DNA from: Whitmania pigra
Lineage: Eukaryota > Annelida > Clitellata > Hirudinida > Haemopidae
Direction: 5' to 3'
DNA: 64,000 nucleotides
Assembly (NCBI GenBank): GCA_021613335.1
Contig: JAJTWR010000159.1
Location: 2,470,001 to 2,534,000, forward strand
Notes under the pieces: generated by a model
What the model was told of the DNA's origin: nothing
Seen by the model: only the letters and a program-made list of their open reading frames with translations
The model's database searches: none
Program-made: the position numbers and the translations under genes
Shown: positions 23,901 to 34,462 of the stretch, in pieces
How the letters are laid out: each line of letters begins with the position of its first letter
Position numbering within the stretch: the stretch's first letter is position 1

Positions 23901-26699
23901 ATTGAATATAATTAAGACAGACATTCTTGAATTTGATCACTTTTTGACATCAGATGACCGGAAGAAAGGGGCGTCTTGTAAGCGGTGAGGGAGGTATGGT
24001 CAGGTACGAGAAAAGGAATGATTCTGATGCCTCCCTTGAAGCCATTAATCTCTCAGAGAAACAAAAATTTATGGATGGCAATAAGGTTTGTCTTTGTTGA
24101 TTCTAACTGGATATGTGCTCTAAAACCAGACTTGATATGTGGCATGTATTAGGATGTTGTTAAGAATAATAAAAGCCTTTATTCTGTGCCATTGTAATAA
24201 CATTGTGACTTAATTGCAAACATCGTTAAATGCAGATATGTTTGTGATTAATGTATGATATTAAATACCATTATAATGGACAATAATTTGATAACAAACA
24301 GAAGTCCTTAAAAATGTTTTGGATCTGTGTCGTGATAGCAAGCACATTGAGCTGAACTTTATGTGATTCCAGCTGATAGCCATCATATCAGAGGCAGCCA
24401 GCTCAGGTATATCACTCCAGGCAGATAGGAGAGCAATCAATCAGAGGAGGAGGGTTCACATCACACTCGAGCTTCCATGGAGTGCTGATCGTGCCATCCA
24501 GCAATTTGGTTTGAATTGATTTCTTAAGCACAAATGCTTATTTGTGAGCTTCTTTATTTTTTATTTATTTTCAAACTTTCAGGTCGAACACACAGATCCA
24601 ATCAAGTCAGTGCTCCTGAATATGTCTTCCTCATTTCTAAGCTGGCAGGAGAAAGAAGATTTGCTTCTACTGTTGCCAAAAGACTCGAGTGCTTGGTGCG
24701 ACATGTTTCTTTTTCAAATTCTTATTTGGTTTTGGTTGCTATTTAATTGAAATTACACACTTCAAATATTTTGTTTACATCTTTTGGTTATATTTTTATG
24801 TTGGATTAAGTAGTAATTCATTGGTTAACCTGTGGAATTATTACAGGGTGCACTCACTCATGGTGACAGAAGAGCTGCTGAGGCCAGAGATCTCAGTCAA
24901 TTCAACATTGATAACAAGGTGAACTTTTATGACCATTTGTTTCCAAAGTAAACATGAACTAGTGCTTACATTTCTACATTTAAATGGTTGGTTGATGGTA
25001 AACATCAAACACTTGCTCAAATGTATCTCTTATTTCCAGTTTGGCCACTCTGCTCTGGATGCCGTTCTAAAGTCCGTCATTGGTGTGGATAAGCCTCTTG
25101 TTCCTCCGTGCAGTGATGAAAGTGAAACCGAGGCATTTTTTAGAAGTGAGTATAACAATGCTACTTTCATTTTCCAAGCTATTTAATTAGTTTAGTTTAA
25201 ATTAATCTTTTAACAAGACCTTTAATGGCTTCATTCGTTGACTTTTGCAGAAGTACGTCCAAGTCTTGTTGGCGTTGGACTGCTAAGCAAAATATCTGCT
25301 TCCTTCATCATTGAGAAAGGTTTGTGTGATTATTGGCTTTTAGAAAAATTTTGAATGTTATCATTGCTTTTGAAGTCAGCCATTTGATATTATTTATATG
25401 TCTGAAAGCATTGAATAGGTGGATCAGTTGTAAACATTGATAGCCGACGATAGCAAAGAACATGAAGTCTTGAAGTTACGTTGTGTTTTCAGATTCGTGT
25501 AACATCACAAAGTTCTTGAACAGAATATTGGGCATGGAGGTGGATATACAAAACTCCTTGTTTGGTTACTTCACAAATACTCTCGGGAAGATTATCATGG
25601 ATGCGAAGAAGGAGGGAAAGTGGGACTTGGGAATTTTGGGTTGGTTTCTTTTTAGTATATTTTTATGTATCATAACAATATTTATTATCTCATTAGAAAA
25701 CTATTAAATGACGTTGAAAGTCAGATGTTAATTTATGCTTGGAAACTAACATATTGTAGCTCTAATGCAATTTATCTTCATTGCAGACATTGGTTCGTCT
25801 GGTGAATTAGTCGAGGAAATGAACAGACAAAAATTTAAAATCAAAGTGTCTGAAATACACACTTCTGTGGTCCTTCATTATATAAGTGTTGATAGGGGCT
25901 TCAGCTGGGAAGCTGCTCACAAATTGGCTGAAAAGCATAATGGTGCAGATGATGGGATATACAAATATAAAGGGGTTTGTGTCTGATGATGATTTTGGAT
26001 GTAACAGATGCTTTCAAAGCTGCTCTTTCATTTTCATTCTTTAGGCTGTGGTGCTAGAGCGTCCCCTGTACATTCTTGCCTTGTCAAAAAAAGACCAGAA
26101 GAATGAGAAGTGGTTTGAAATTTATAAGCCGAGCAATGGCAAGCAGCCGAACCTCTTATCGCACAAAGACCTTAAGAAGTCTTACGAGAAGATATTTATT
26201 CCGACCGAGGACGTCATCATGTACTGGCAGAAACAATTTGATCAATCTCTTGAAGTGTGCTCCCACAGATACGAGTAAGTGCATGTTTTTTTGGTATTTT
26301 ATGCTTTGCTCAATCATTACTTTATGTATTAGGAAAGGGTATTGCTTGAAAACATCGTGCGAAGTAGGAAAAAGAAAAAGGTACTACAACGTTCTCAGCG
26401 GTTCCGTGTTGAGCGTCTGGACCAACATGGAGCGAGTGCTTAGTAAAAGTCAGAGCTCCAAGGACGGTCGATTGCAGGTCATCAGGCTGAGGACGAGCAG
26501 CAACAAGCGCATCGTTGGGGTGCTCGTTAACCCTACAATAATGGATACCCTCATGCAGACCTTGAATTCAGGAAGTGCCAACAACCCTCTGCCATCCAAT
26601 GCTGCAACTTCCAGAGCTCACCCTTCATCCTCCACTCCTGACTTGTCTCACTCATCAGCTAATTCTTGGGGTCAAGCGAATGGCTGTGACTGGCGATAA
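17960..26699 (+). CDS. SBNO: Strawberry notch homologue (SBNO), helicase-like transcription co-regulator
   Basis: Nuclear SF2-helicase-like protein acting in Notch and other transcriptional outputs. I read 26 coding exons totalling 5,010 bp (1,669 residues): 17960-19144, 19237-19332, 20211-20516, 20602-20695, 21052-21346, 21424-21514, 21579-21740, 21812-21947, 22010-22115, 22202-22355, 22423-22605, 22682-22779, 22923-23041, 23131-23286, 23354-23473, 23593-23741, 23954-24085, 24373-24508, 24583-24695, 24847-24918, 25040-25145, 25251-25319, 25493-25639, 25787-25974, 26045-26274, 26333-26699; all phases agree. The first 530 residues are low complexity, rich in N, S, P, T. Walker [11 protein letters not shown] is near 631-640, DECH near 747, SATGATEPRN follows, and GRTHRSNQ near 1240. 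An acidic/lysine-rich linker is near residues 1010-1100. The length is near family size. Introns at 21347 and 21515 begin with GC. Confidence 0.95.
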
Positions 26700-26856
26700 G
26701 CAATTCCTAGAAGAATTTGTTTTCTGGTCAAGTGGCCTGCTTACGTCCTACCAGAGAGAAATCTAAGACTGCTGAAGAAGACATTTGTTTACTTGCATTG
26801 ATAGTGCTGTGATATGCGTGGTGATTTGTAAACCACTTGTAGATATTACTGTTAAT

Positions 26857-26862
26857 AATAAA
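26857..26862 (+). terminator. Poly(A) signal of the SBNO gene
   Basis: AATAAA lies 158 bp after the SBNO stop codon, in AT-rich sequence, and is the first good signal. The mRNA probably ends about 15-25 bp downstream. Confidence 0.7.
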
Positions 26863-26884
26863 AAGACAGTTAAAGGCTTTGGAC

Positions 26885-27992
26885 ACAGTTGTATCTTAGC
26901 TATGGCCTGAAGTAAATTTTATTTGTTTAAGTACATGTTTGTTAGGAATGAAGCTGAGGAAATGATGCTTAAATATTTATTGCTAAGTGGAGCATGGGAA
27001 TGCTTTTGATTATTTATTTTGATTAGATTTGCACATTTGGGTCCTGAGGTTGCCCTTCTCCAGTGTTGAACATCAAATGTTCACTATTTGTTTTGTTTGG
27101 ATTGCTATTGATTAAACTGGAGTGACACATCATTGTTGGATGTCTGTTGGACTGCTGGCCCAGATGGCAACGTAAGCGTCGAGGCAAGAAGTCTATTAGG
27201 CCTTCCAAAATTTTGGTCGATTTCTAGTTAAATGTTGGTCAGTGGGTCCATTATTATATGGCTGCATTATATGAGTGCTTAGACTGTCCAATCCAGTAAA
27301 GCAGGGTCTTGGGAGAAAACATAGAAGGACAGTGACAATAATAGGTTAGCTAGATGGTTGAGTTTCTGCGTCTTTGCAGGAAGATCTCCCGCTGGCGACC
27401 CGGGGAACGCCCATACATAGGGTTGCCATACAAATGGCAGAGCGATTAAAAAGTGTCCACTTATTTGCTCAAAAGATCGATTTAATTGTAGTGTCTTATT
27501 CGGTTAACCAGCGTTGGTGTGCTGGTAATATCAGCTTGAATGACCTCGTTGTTACTGATTATTGATGCGTGATATTTTTGTTAACACGCGTTAACTTTAT
27601 TAACAGGTTGCTAATTTAGCCAAAAAGCATGCCCCCAGTCGTCATATATATTTAAATCTACCACATTTTGGAACTCCTAGATCTCCATATCCACACGGCT
27701 ACATCGATAACATGCACTTTTTAACATACACGTATTTGAGCTTCGCACTGAAAACTATAAGCGTAGTCTCCGTTTCATTGCAACGGATTTTAATCACATA
27801 AATAAATCCGTTTCATTGCCTCATATCACCATGTTAACTTCCTTCAGTCCCATGGTGGGACTCCAATCGAAACGCTCGATCCGAAATTCTGAAGTCATTG
27901 AGTTCGATTTAATTAAAATTGTAAAGAAAAAAAAATAACAGTTTTAATGAAACATAGTAATAAGTATCAAAGCAACATCGAGTAAATCATCA
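26885..27992. other. Intergenic region between convergent genes
   Basis: This separates the 3' end of SBNO from the 3' end of the minus-strand ML gene. Open frames here (27023-27208 minus, 27374-27565 plus) show no family motif. No poly(A) signal for the ML gene was identified with confidence. Confidence 0.45.
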
Positions 27993-29184
27993 TTAACTAT
28001 TCGGATTGATTTCTTCATCGTCTATTTCAACGTTTGGTACTATTTCTAGCAAACCTGAATAAATTTTTATTATTAGCTATTTGTTCTCATGTAGAGCAAC
28101 ATTGAAGCAATACCTTGGACACAAAATACGACCTGATTTAGATCATTCGTTACTTTCCAATGTAACTTGTAGGTGCCCAGCATCTGTTAAATATAAGCAT
28201 GTTAAATAATTTACACTTTTACTTTAGTTACACATTTTTGTTAAAAGCGTAAAAATCGTAATTAAGTAAAAAAGTAATAATCATAATTAAGATTAACCTA
28301 AATAAAAGAATAATATATTTTTAAAAAAATAGCTAACAGCATTCACAGGGAAATAATCTGGAATTTTGTGGACTATGGATGCTCGCATTACTGTAATTGG
28401 CCAAACGTTTTAAATTAAAATTAGGCGATTTTATTAATTTTTTGACAATTATTATAAACCGATTCAACTTGTGCGAAAGCAAAAATCTACATTGTTTAAG
28501 AAATGTATGTAAGTTCACTTAAATATTTATATAAGTATAAATATATAACTATAAGCATATAAGTATTCATGTTAACATAAAAAAGTTGGTTGGATAAGCT
28601 TGGCACCTTTTTCAAGAGCCTGTTGTCATAAACTTTTGTTACACTTATTTTGAATTGAGATTATTTATTTTATTTATCAGAAACATATGATGCAAAATAC
28701 AGTTTATTCAGCAACTTACTTTAACTATAATACGCGCCTAATTTTCATAATTTTAGATTTATAAAAAAATCCACTTAAACTGTCAAATAGCCTTACTATC
28801 ATTGGCAGCTAAAGGACACTTCATACTTGCAATGTTATTTTCTTTAAAATGTAATTTTTCGAATTCAAGCTTTGATTTTAGTCCTCTACAAACTATTAGG
28901 TTGACTGTGTTGTACAAGACCTCACTGGTCGCAGCATCTTCGACCACTATTAGTTCCTCACCGGTATAGAACGAGGCTTCTGATGAAACGAATGTATTAT
29001 ATTTATTAATTTATATTTAATGTTAATTAATGTTAATTTAATGTTTATTAATGCTTAATATAAGCATCTACGAATGATGCTTTTTACATTACATTACCTG
29101 CAGTGCACAAGATGTTCAGTTCGTAAATCTCTCCCGCTTTAATTTCTTTCGGTGACCATTCAACGAAGCAACTATTTCTGTGTT
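27993..29184 (-). CDS. ML-domain (NPC2/GM2A-like) lipid-binding protein, 5' end missing
   Basis: Five phase-consistent exons were assembled by eye: 29098-29184, 28797-28979, 28338-28390, 28114-28183 and 27993-28054, giving about 150 residues plus a stop. Landmarks fit an ML beta-sandwich: SCFVEWSPKEIKAGEIYELN at the start, VCRGLKS then MKCPL in the middle (the paired cysteines before the CPx turn), KIPDYFP, and GTYKLHWKVTNDLNQVVFCV, which matches the late W and C of NPC2-type proteins. The C-terminus is acidic (EIDDEEINPNS). Such proteins are secreted or lysosomal and bind sterols or other lipids. The signal-peptide exon should lie upstream of 29184 on the minus strand but I did not find it. 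Splice sites are canonical. Family assignment is by pattern only. Confidence 0.62.
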
Positions 29185-31050
29185 CTGAAAATTAAATAAA
29201 TATTTTCTAAAGCAATAATATTTAACATCATTTAAAGTTTAGCATTCATTACTTCATTTCAACGTTTTCATCAAAACTTGTATCTGCATCTTTAATCAAC
29301 GGATGAAGCTAAGCTCCCTCCAAAAAATCAAGAGATTTACACGGCCTTTTCGAAGGGAACAACCCTGTGAGAAACTCTGCCTAGGACTCCGATGCTGAAT
29401 ATAAAAAAAAACACCCGAGGAACCATTTCCATTTCCTTTAGGTCCAGATGGTAGTCATGGGAATTATATCAGTCCTGCCTAGACAAATACAGTGGCGAAT
29501 TTAGAGGGAAGGGCTACGTAACTACAGGCTGGGTAGAGTCGTAAACTGATAAATTAGAAATTGAGGGAAAATTACTCAGAATTAAATTTCGGGCTCGTCC
29601 TCTATTTTATTTCACTTTTTACAAGAAAAGTTTAGAAACCCAAGCAGGCCCAAAAAATTGCCGGGCCTCCTGGGCACTTCCCCTCTTAATCTCTTCTCGT
29701 CGGACCTGTCTGTAACATAAATAGTTCTCAATATATCAGCGATGAACAGAGTAACTTATTAACAGTATTTCTTTGCCTTTCCATTACCAGATTGATATGA
29801 CATACAGAAATATACACACTTGCTTATATCGTATACATTGCCCCTATAATTATAATTTTACAGTATTAAAAAAAAATCAAACTTTAACGTCTGGGGCACA
29901 TTTAATGGAATTGCATTTTGTGGTGCATTGGGATTTTTTCCTTAATATGCCGATCTAAGTTATACGTAACCCTACACGTCGCAAGTTTGAATTTCTTTTT
30001 GGGGACCAGCAATTTGAAGTTACGCCACTAGCTATGGCTCTCAACGATTTTTAAATTCTACGAAAAAATAAATTAAATTTTTTTAAATTTTAATTTTTCG
30101 AAAAGATTAGTGGCTGAGCTTTCCCTAAATTAATTATTTCCAGTATGCGATCTATGCGTTCCAGTTGTTCCATCATCAAATAAATGAAACAGTGTAGCCA
30201 ATATAAATAAATCATTTAAGCACCCTGAAATTGCCAATAAAATACATTCTTGTAGTTAAATGTAATTGTATGAAGTGAGCAGTTTGCAAATGAAAAAAAA
30301 ACAAACAAAATTGTTCAATGAATTTTCTGTTATTATATGATTAAAACTTAATATGGTTAGTTATCTAGCGTCCCGATACTCTAGCTATTATTGTAGTGAA
30401 ATAAAATTGCCATTGATATTTTATAAATGAAATAGCTGTTGGGTGTGTTGTCTGTTTACTAAATTTGTTGTTCAATTATTTTTTGAGTATTAGTTAAGTG
30501 ACGGTTCAAAGTCGACTCATAGAGAGCGACTTTTTGTTCTTAACTCCATCCCTACTCCTGCTTTTATTCTGGTCCTGAAAATCCATGCAAAACTGACAAA
30601 ATTTGCTCCATATGAGTTGGATTTTTTGCAGTCATAAAAATTGAACTGAAAAAAATGATCAAAATCACACAAAGAAACATTGATTTCAAATCAAAATAGA
30701 AAAATCACTAAAAAGATTATATTTCGTGATTTGTTTGCCTTATTATAACGTTGCAGCGGCATCGAAATAAACGGACCTGTTGCGAATTTGTGGATCCCGA
30801 ATAAAAAATTGTTGCGTACGTTATTATACTCTACGTATTACTAATTCTTGACATAACTTTGAAAAAACTGCACAGTATTTATTAATACAGTACACTACAT
30901 ATTATTCTAATGGTAAGCATATTAAACATTTGTAGTAATAATTATATAGTTATAAAAGATAAATATAAAAATAGCGCATTTTTATTAAATTAAATGTCTT
31001 GTTCCAATTGGTCTTCATTGAATTGTCCTGCACCCATTCACTTGGATGTA
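29185..31050. other. Intergenic region; possible hAT scrap
   Basis: No gene is resolved; the first exon of the ML gene should lie here. At 29491 CAGTGGCGAATTTAG and at about 30014-30028 GTTACGCCACTA look like opposed hAT-type ends, but flanking duplications do not match. The rest is AT-rich and unassigned. Confidence 0.4.
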
Positions 31051-31059
31051 AGAGTAGAT

Positions 31060-31796
31060 AAGCCAAAACAATCTTCGTGGGTTGCACAAACGCCTCTTGC
31101 AATGTGTGGTATTCGATAGCAGAACTTGGATTATGGGTACGTATTTTTTAGAAGACAATGTTACAGTGACTGTTAACTCTGAACGATTTTTCGTGTTGCT
31201 ATAAATAATGTTTGGTTTCAACAAGATGGTGCAACAGCCCACACTTCAAAGCATTCGATGGAAATTTTGAGTGAGATGATCCTTTGATCTTATTGTGATT
31301 TTTTCTCTGGAACAGGGCTGCAAAGCCCCCACCCCGATTTTAGACTAGAAAAAAGGTCATATCCTCATATTCTACGAGGGCTTGCCCTCTGAATTTTAGC
31401 TAGAAGCAAAAAAAGGTCACATTCTCAAGTTATGCAAGGGTTTATCCCCCTTGGAAAAAGCCGGAATTACGTCCCTGCCCTGGGGATACCTAAGATCAAA
31501 GCCATACGCTCATCGCCCTCGATCTATTGAACAATTAAAAGATGCCATTCGTCAAGAAATTGCTGCAATTCCACATAAAATGATCTGTCGAGTTATGGAC
31601 AACTTTCGCGAAGGTCTTCGGCAATGTGTGGACAACAACAGGGAACATTTTACTGATGTAATTTTTAAAATTAATCAAAATGGCATCATATGTACATTTG
31701 GAAAATAAAAATAGTATTTAATTATTTATTTTAATTTTCTTTTATTAAACATACAAATGTATCAGATCATTTTGCCCCACCCTGTACTACAAAGTT
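31060..31796 (+). pseudogene. Mariner-superfamily transposase relic
   Basis: A broken frame carries WFQQDGATAHTSKHSMEIL (second catalytic aspartate block) before 31300 and, after an inserted MITE, WGYLRSKPYAHRPRSIEQL and the tail to a stop at 31706-31708. The expected intervening WPxRSPDLTP block is already lost, but CDFFL-type text leads directly into the insertion. The family pattern (DGAxxHT, then FFLWGYLK) is that of insect-type mariner transposases with a third acidic residue in this area. A terminal CACCCTGTA occurs at about 31782-31790, typical of mariner ends. Stops upstream make it dead. Confidence 0.7.
31305..31485. mobile_element. Small hAT-type MITE inside the mariner relic
   Basis: The insert is 31313-31477 (165 bp), with CAGGGCTG at the left and CGTCCCTG at the right. 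The 8-bp flanks are CTCTGGAA (31305-31312) and CCCTGGGG (31478-31485). Removing one copy restores the transposase codons for a phenylalanine-leucine-tryptophan-glycine run, so the original target was most likely CTCTGGGG, with later changes in both copies. The interior has repeated GGTCA(C/T)ATYCTCA blocks and no coding capacity. Confidence 0.72.
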
Positions 31797-31959
31797 TGTA
31801 ATAAACCACTTTTCGTCCAACAAATGTCATCTTGAAGCTGTACTGGAAAACAAGAAGTTCTAATAAAGCTCGGACTCCTTATCATTAAAATAATCTGCTT
31901 GATTATCATTTGTTTAATGCCCCGTCAATATCCCCCTATCGATTGCATTGCTAGGGGGT

Positions 31960-33155
31960 GAAGGGCGTAAATGCTTCTCCTGGATTTTGTCAAATTTACT
32001 ATTAAGTTTACAACTAACTATTAAGTTTACAACTAACTATTTCACCAGGCAGTTCACCGGCACGCCTCTTTCAACTCTCCCTCCTGTCTCGCCTATAGAA
32101 GTCTTGAAAGCCATTCGAGCTCTGCCCAACAAAACCTCCCCGCTAGATCCTTTCCCAACCTCTCTCCTAAAAAAGTACTCTCCCATTCTAGCTCCAACCC
32201 TCTCCAAACTCGCCAACATTTCCTTCAGCTCCGGCGTCTTCCCTTCCATCTTTAAGCGTGCGCAGGTACTCCCCTTGTTAAAAAAGCCAGGCCTCGACCC
32301 TAGCTTCCCGTCTAATTACAGACCAATCTCCAACCTCTCTACTATATCAAAACTACTAGAAAGGCTATTAACCATTGGAACGCCATTAACGACTGGCACC
32401 TCGTAAATTTCCTTCAACTCAACCCTCAAAAGTCCTAAATAATGTTCATCGGCACTCCTCTTCAACTGAGAAACCTATCCCCTTCATCTTCAATAACTAT
32501 CGCTGGCACCCTTCTTCCTTCTTCTTCTACCCTAAAACTTCTCGGCGTTACTTTTGATTCCCATCTCAGCTTTAAACAGCATGCCTCCTCCATAGAAAAA
32601 TCTTGCAATCATCTCATCTGGGCTATACGACACATCCGCCCACTCCTCTCGGTTGACATGACTGCTGCTCTCGCCCGCTGCCTGGTCCTCTCCCGCCTTG
32701 ACTACTGCAACTCCCTCCTGTATGGCGCTCCAGCCTCTCTTACCCTCTCCTTTCAGCGCATTCAAAACAAGTTAGCCAAACTTGTTCTTCTTAATCCCTA
32801 TCTCACCAGCTCCGAGGCCCTGACACAACTGCATTGGCTACCCATCCATCTTCGCATCATCTACAAAATATCTCTACTCACTTATCGAACATTAACTACA
32901 TTCAACCCCCCTTATCTCCATCATCTCATTCGCCACCGTCACATCCCCGATCACCTCCGCTCATCTTCTATAATTCATCTCCATCAACCTGTTCACATAT
33001 CATCCATCGTCAAGCGAGGCTTCTCTCATGCCTCGCCCGCCGTCTGGAATAGCCTGCCCCCCATCATCCGGTCTCAGCCCACGCTCGAGCTCTTCAAGCG
33101 CCAGCTGAAGACCCATCTCTTCAAAAAGTTCCTTGAAGAATCAAGGCGCCTCTGA
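31960..33155 (+). pseudogene. Non-LTR retrotransposon (CR1/L2/jockey-like) reverse transcriptase relic
   Basis: Two frames, about 32042-32406 and 32442-33155, encode the fingers and thumb of a LINE reverse transcriptase: SPLDPFPTSLLKKYSPIL and SNYRPISNLSTISKLLERLL, then after a gap LKLLGVTFDSHLSFKQH, SRLDYCNSLLYG and LHWLPIHLRIIYKI. The catalytic FADD-type palm between them is deleted, so the copy is dead. The 3' end is an ATT microsatellite (33186-33200). The exact clade cannot be fixed from this part alone. Confidence 0.85.
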
Positions 33156-33239
33156 CGCTACGCACAAGGCCCCATAGAAATAAACTATTATTATTATTAT
33201 TAAGTTTACAACTAACTATTAAGTTTACAACTAACTATT
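32001..33239 (+). mobile_element. LINE insertion flanked by a 41-bp direct repeat
   Basis: The reverse transcriptase relic is bounded by 32001-32041 and 33199-33239, which match over 41 bp. Each copy consists of two tandem units of ATTAAGTTTACAACTAACT. The right copy follows the ATT-repeat 3' tail. This is what target-primed insertion leaves: a target duplication at both sides of a 5'-truncated or internally deleted LINE. The alternative is insertion into a pre-existing four-unit tandem. Confidence 0.72.
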
Positions 33240-33909
33240 AAAATAATATTAAAACTTTGTCAAATTATTACTCATATTTTAAAGTTTTTGAAATTTACTT
33301 AACCTACTCACTCGATTTTTGCGACGAAGGGTTTTTTCTTCTTTGGCCATCATGCCAAACTCAAAAATTGAATTTAAAAAAAAATCTTTTTTCCCCTACA
33401 AAAACTTTTGCGGACTCCATAACCGATTGATCTCATCCAAAGTAGCAAATCTCAAAAGATTATTAGAACAAAGTCAGTAAACCGACCTGAACAAGATTCA
33501 AGCATCCCGTGATTCAATCGATCAAATTTCTTAAGGGAATCCTGAGATAGCAATGGCCTTATGACTTCTTCTGATGCCCAGAAGCAGTATGGCCAAAATA
33601 CCAAGGTACAAATAATTATGCGAGATTTCATTTTAATAGATGCTAAAAAACTGCTAATCATTATAAAATAACGTCTTTGAAAGTTAGAACGCACCTCTTT
33701 ATTCAAGCTTATGGGTTAGAGTCTAACCGTTAGACAATGAAAGCTTTAAGCTAATGCTCTGTGTTTAAAAATAGCATTCATAACATTACAAATTCTTAAT
33801 ACATGTTTTGATCGTGAAAGAAATCGCAAATGTTTTCAGTCTACAAAGTGATAGAAAATAAATGCGTAATCATAGTCAGGCCAAAAGATTGTTGAAAAGA
33901 TTGTTACCA
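33240..33909. other. Unassigned spacer
   Basis: No gene, repeat or RNA is recognised. The minus frame 33452-33706 has no family motif. Confidence 0.4.
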
Positions 33910-34462
33910 TGTTCCCCGAAAATAAGCCCTAACATGATAACAAAATGCTCGTAATGTAAGCCATAGTAACAAGAGCTTAGTTGATATCGTAAGCCTTTAC
34001 GGTCGGTTATAACACCATAATAAGTTGGACTGTAAGCCGTTAACGTAATATCAGTAAAGTTTTAGTGAAATATTAGTATGATAACAATGTTCGCATGTAA
34101 GATATAAATGGGTAAGCAGACAACCAATAAGAACACAGTTGCATCGCGTTGTGTTTATGAATGTTCTTAATTCAGTGTGTCAATTAATTCAAAGTGTAAC
34201 ATATTTATTATAACCATTATTAGTTATTTTGATATTTGATTATAAGTTCAAAAAGAAAAAGCTATTCCATTGAATATAAGATAGAAATCTTAAAAGACTC
34301 ACTGGACAAGAATCTTACATCTTTCTGTAAAGAAAATAAGTTGAATATTCGAATGATACTCAAATGGCGAGCATCTTAAGATGACTTCAGTTAACAGTTA
34401 GACTAAGGAAATGCTAAGTTCAAGTGTGGATCAGAAGCTCTGTAAAGCCTAACCTGCGAGAT

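Noticed and set aside
26076..26330. A start of translation at 26076 giving a separate small protein
   Set aside because: Before 26333 the true SBNO exon is in another frame; only the part after the acceptor at 26332 is coding in this frame.
29491..30028. A complete hAT element between CAGTGGCG and CGCCACTA
   Set aside because: The right end lacks the final CTG and the 8-bp flanks do not match, so an element cannot be supported.
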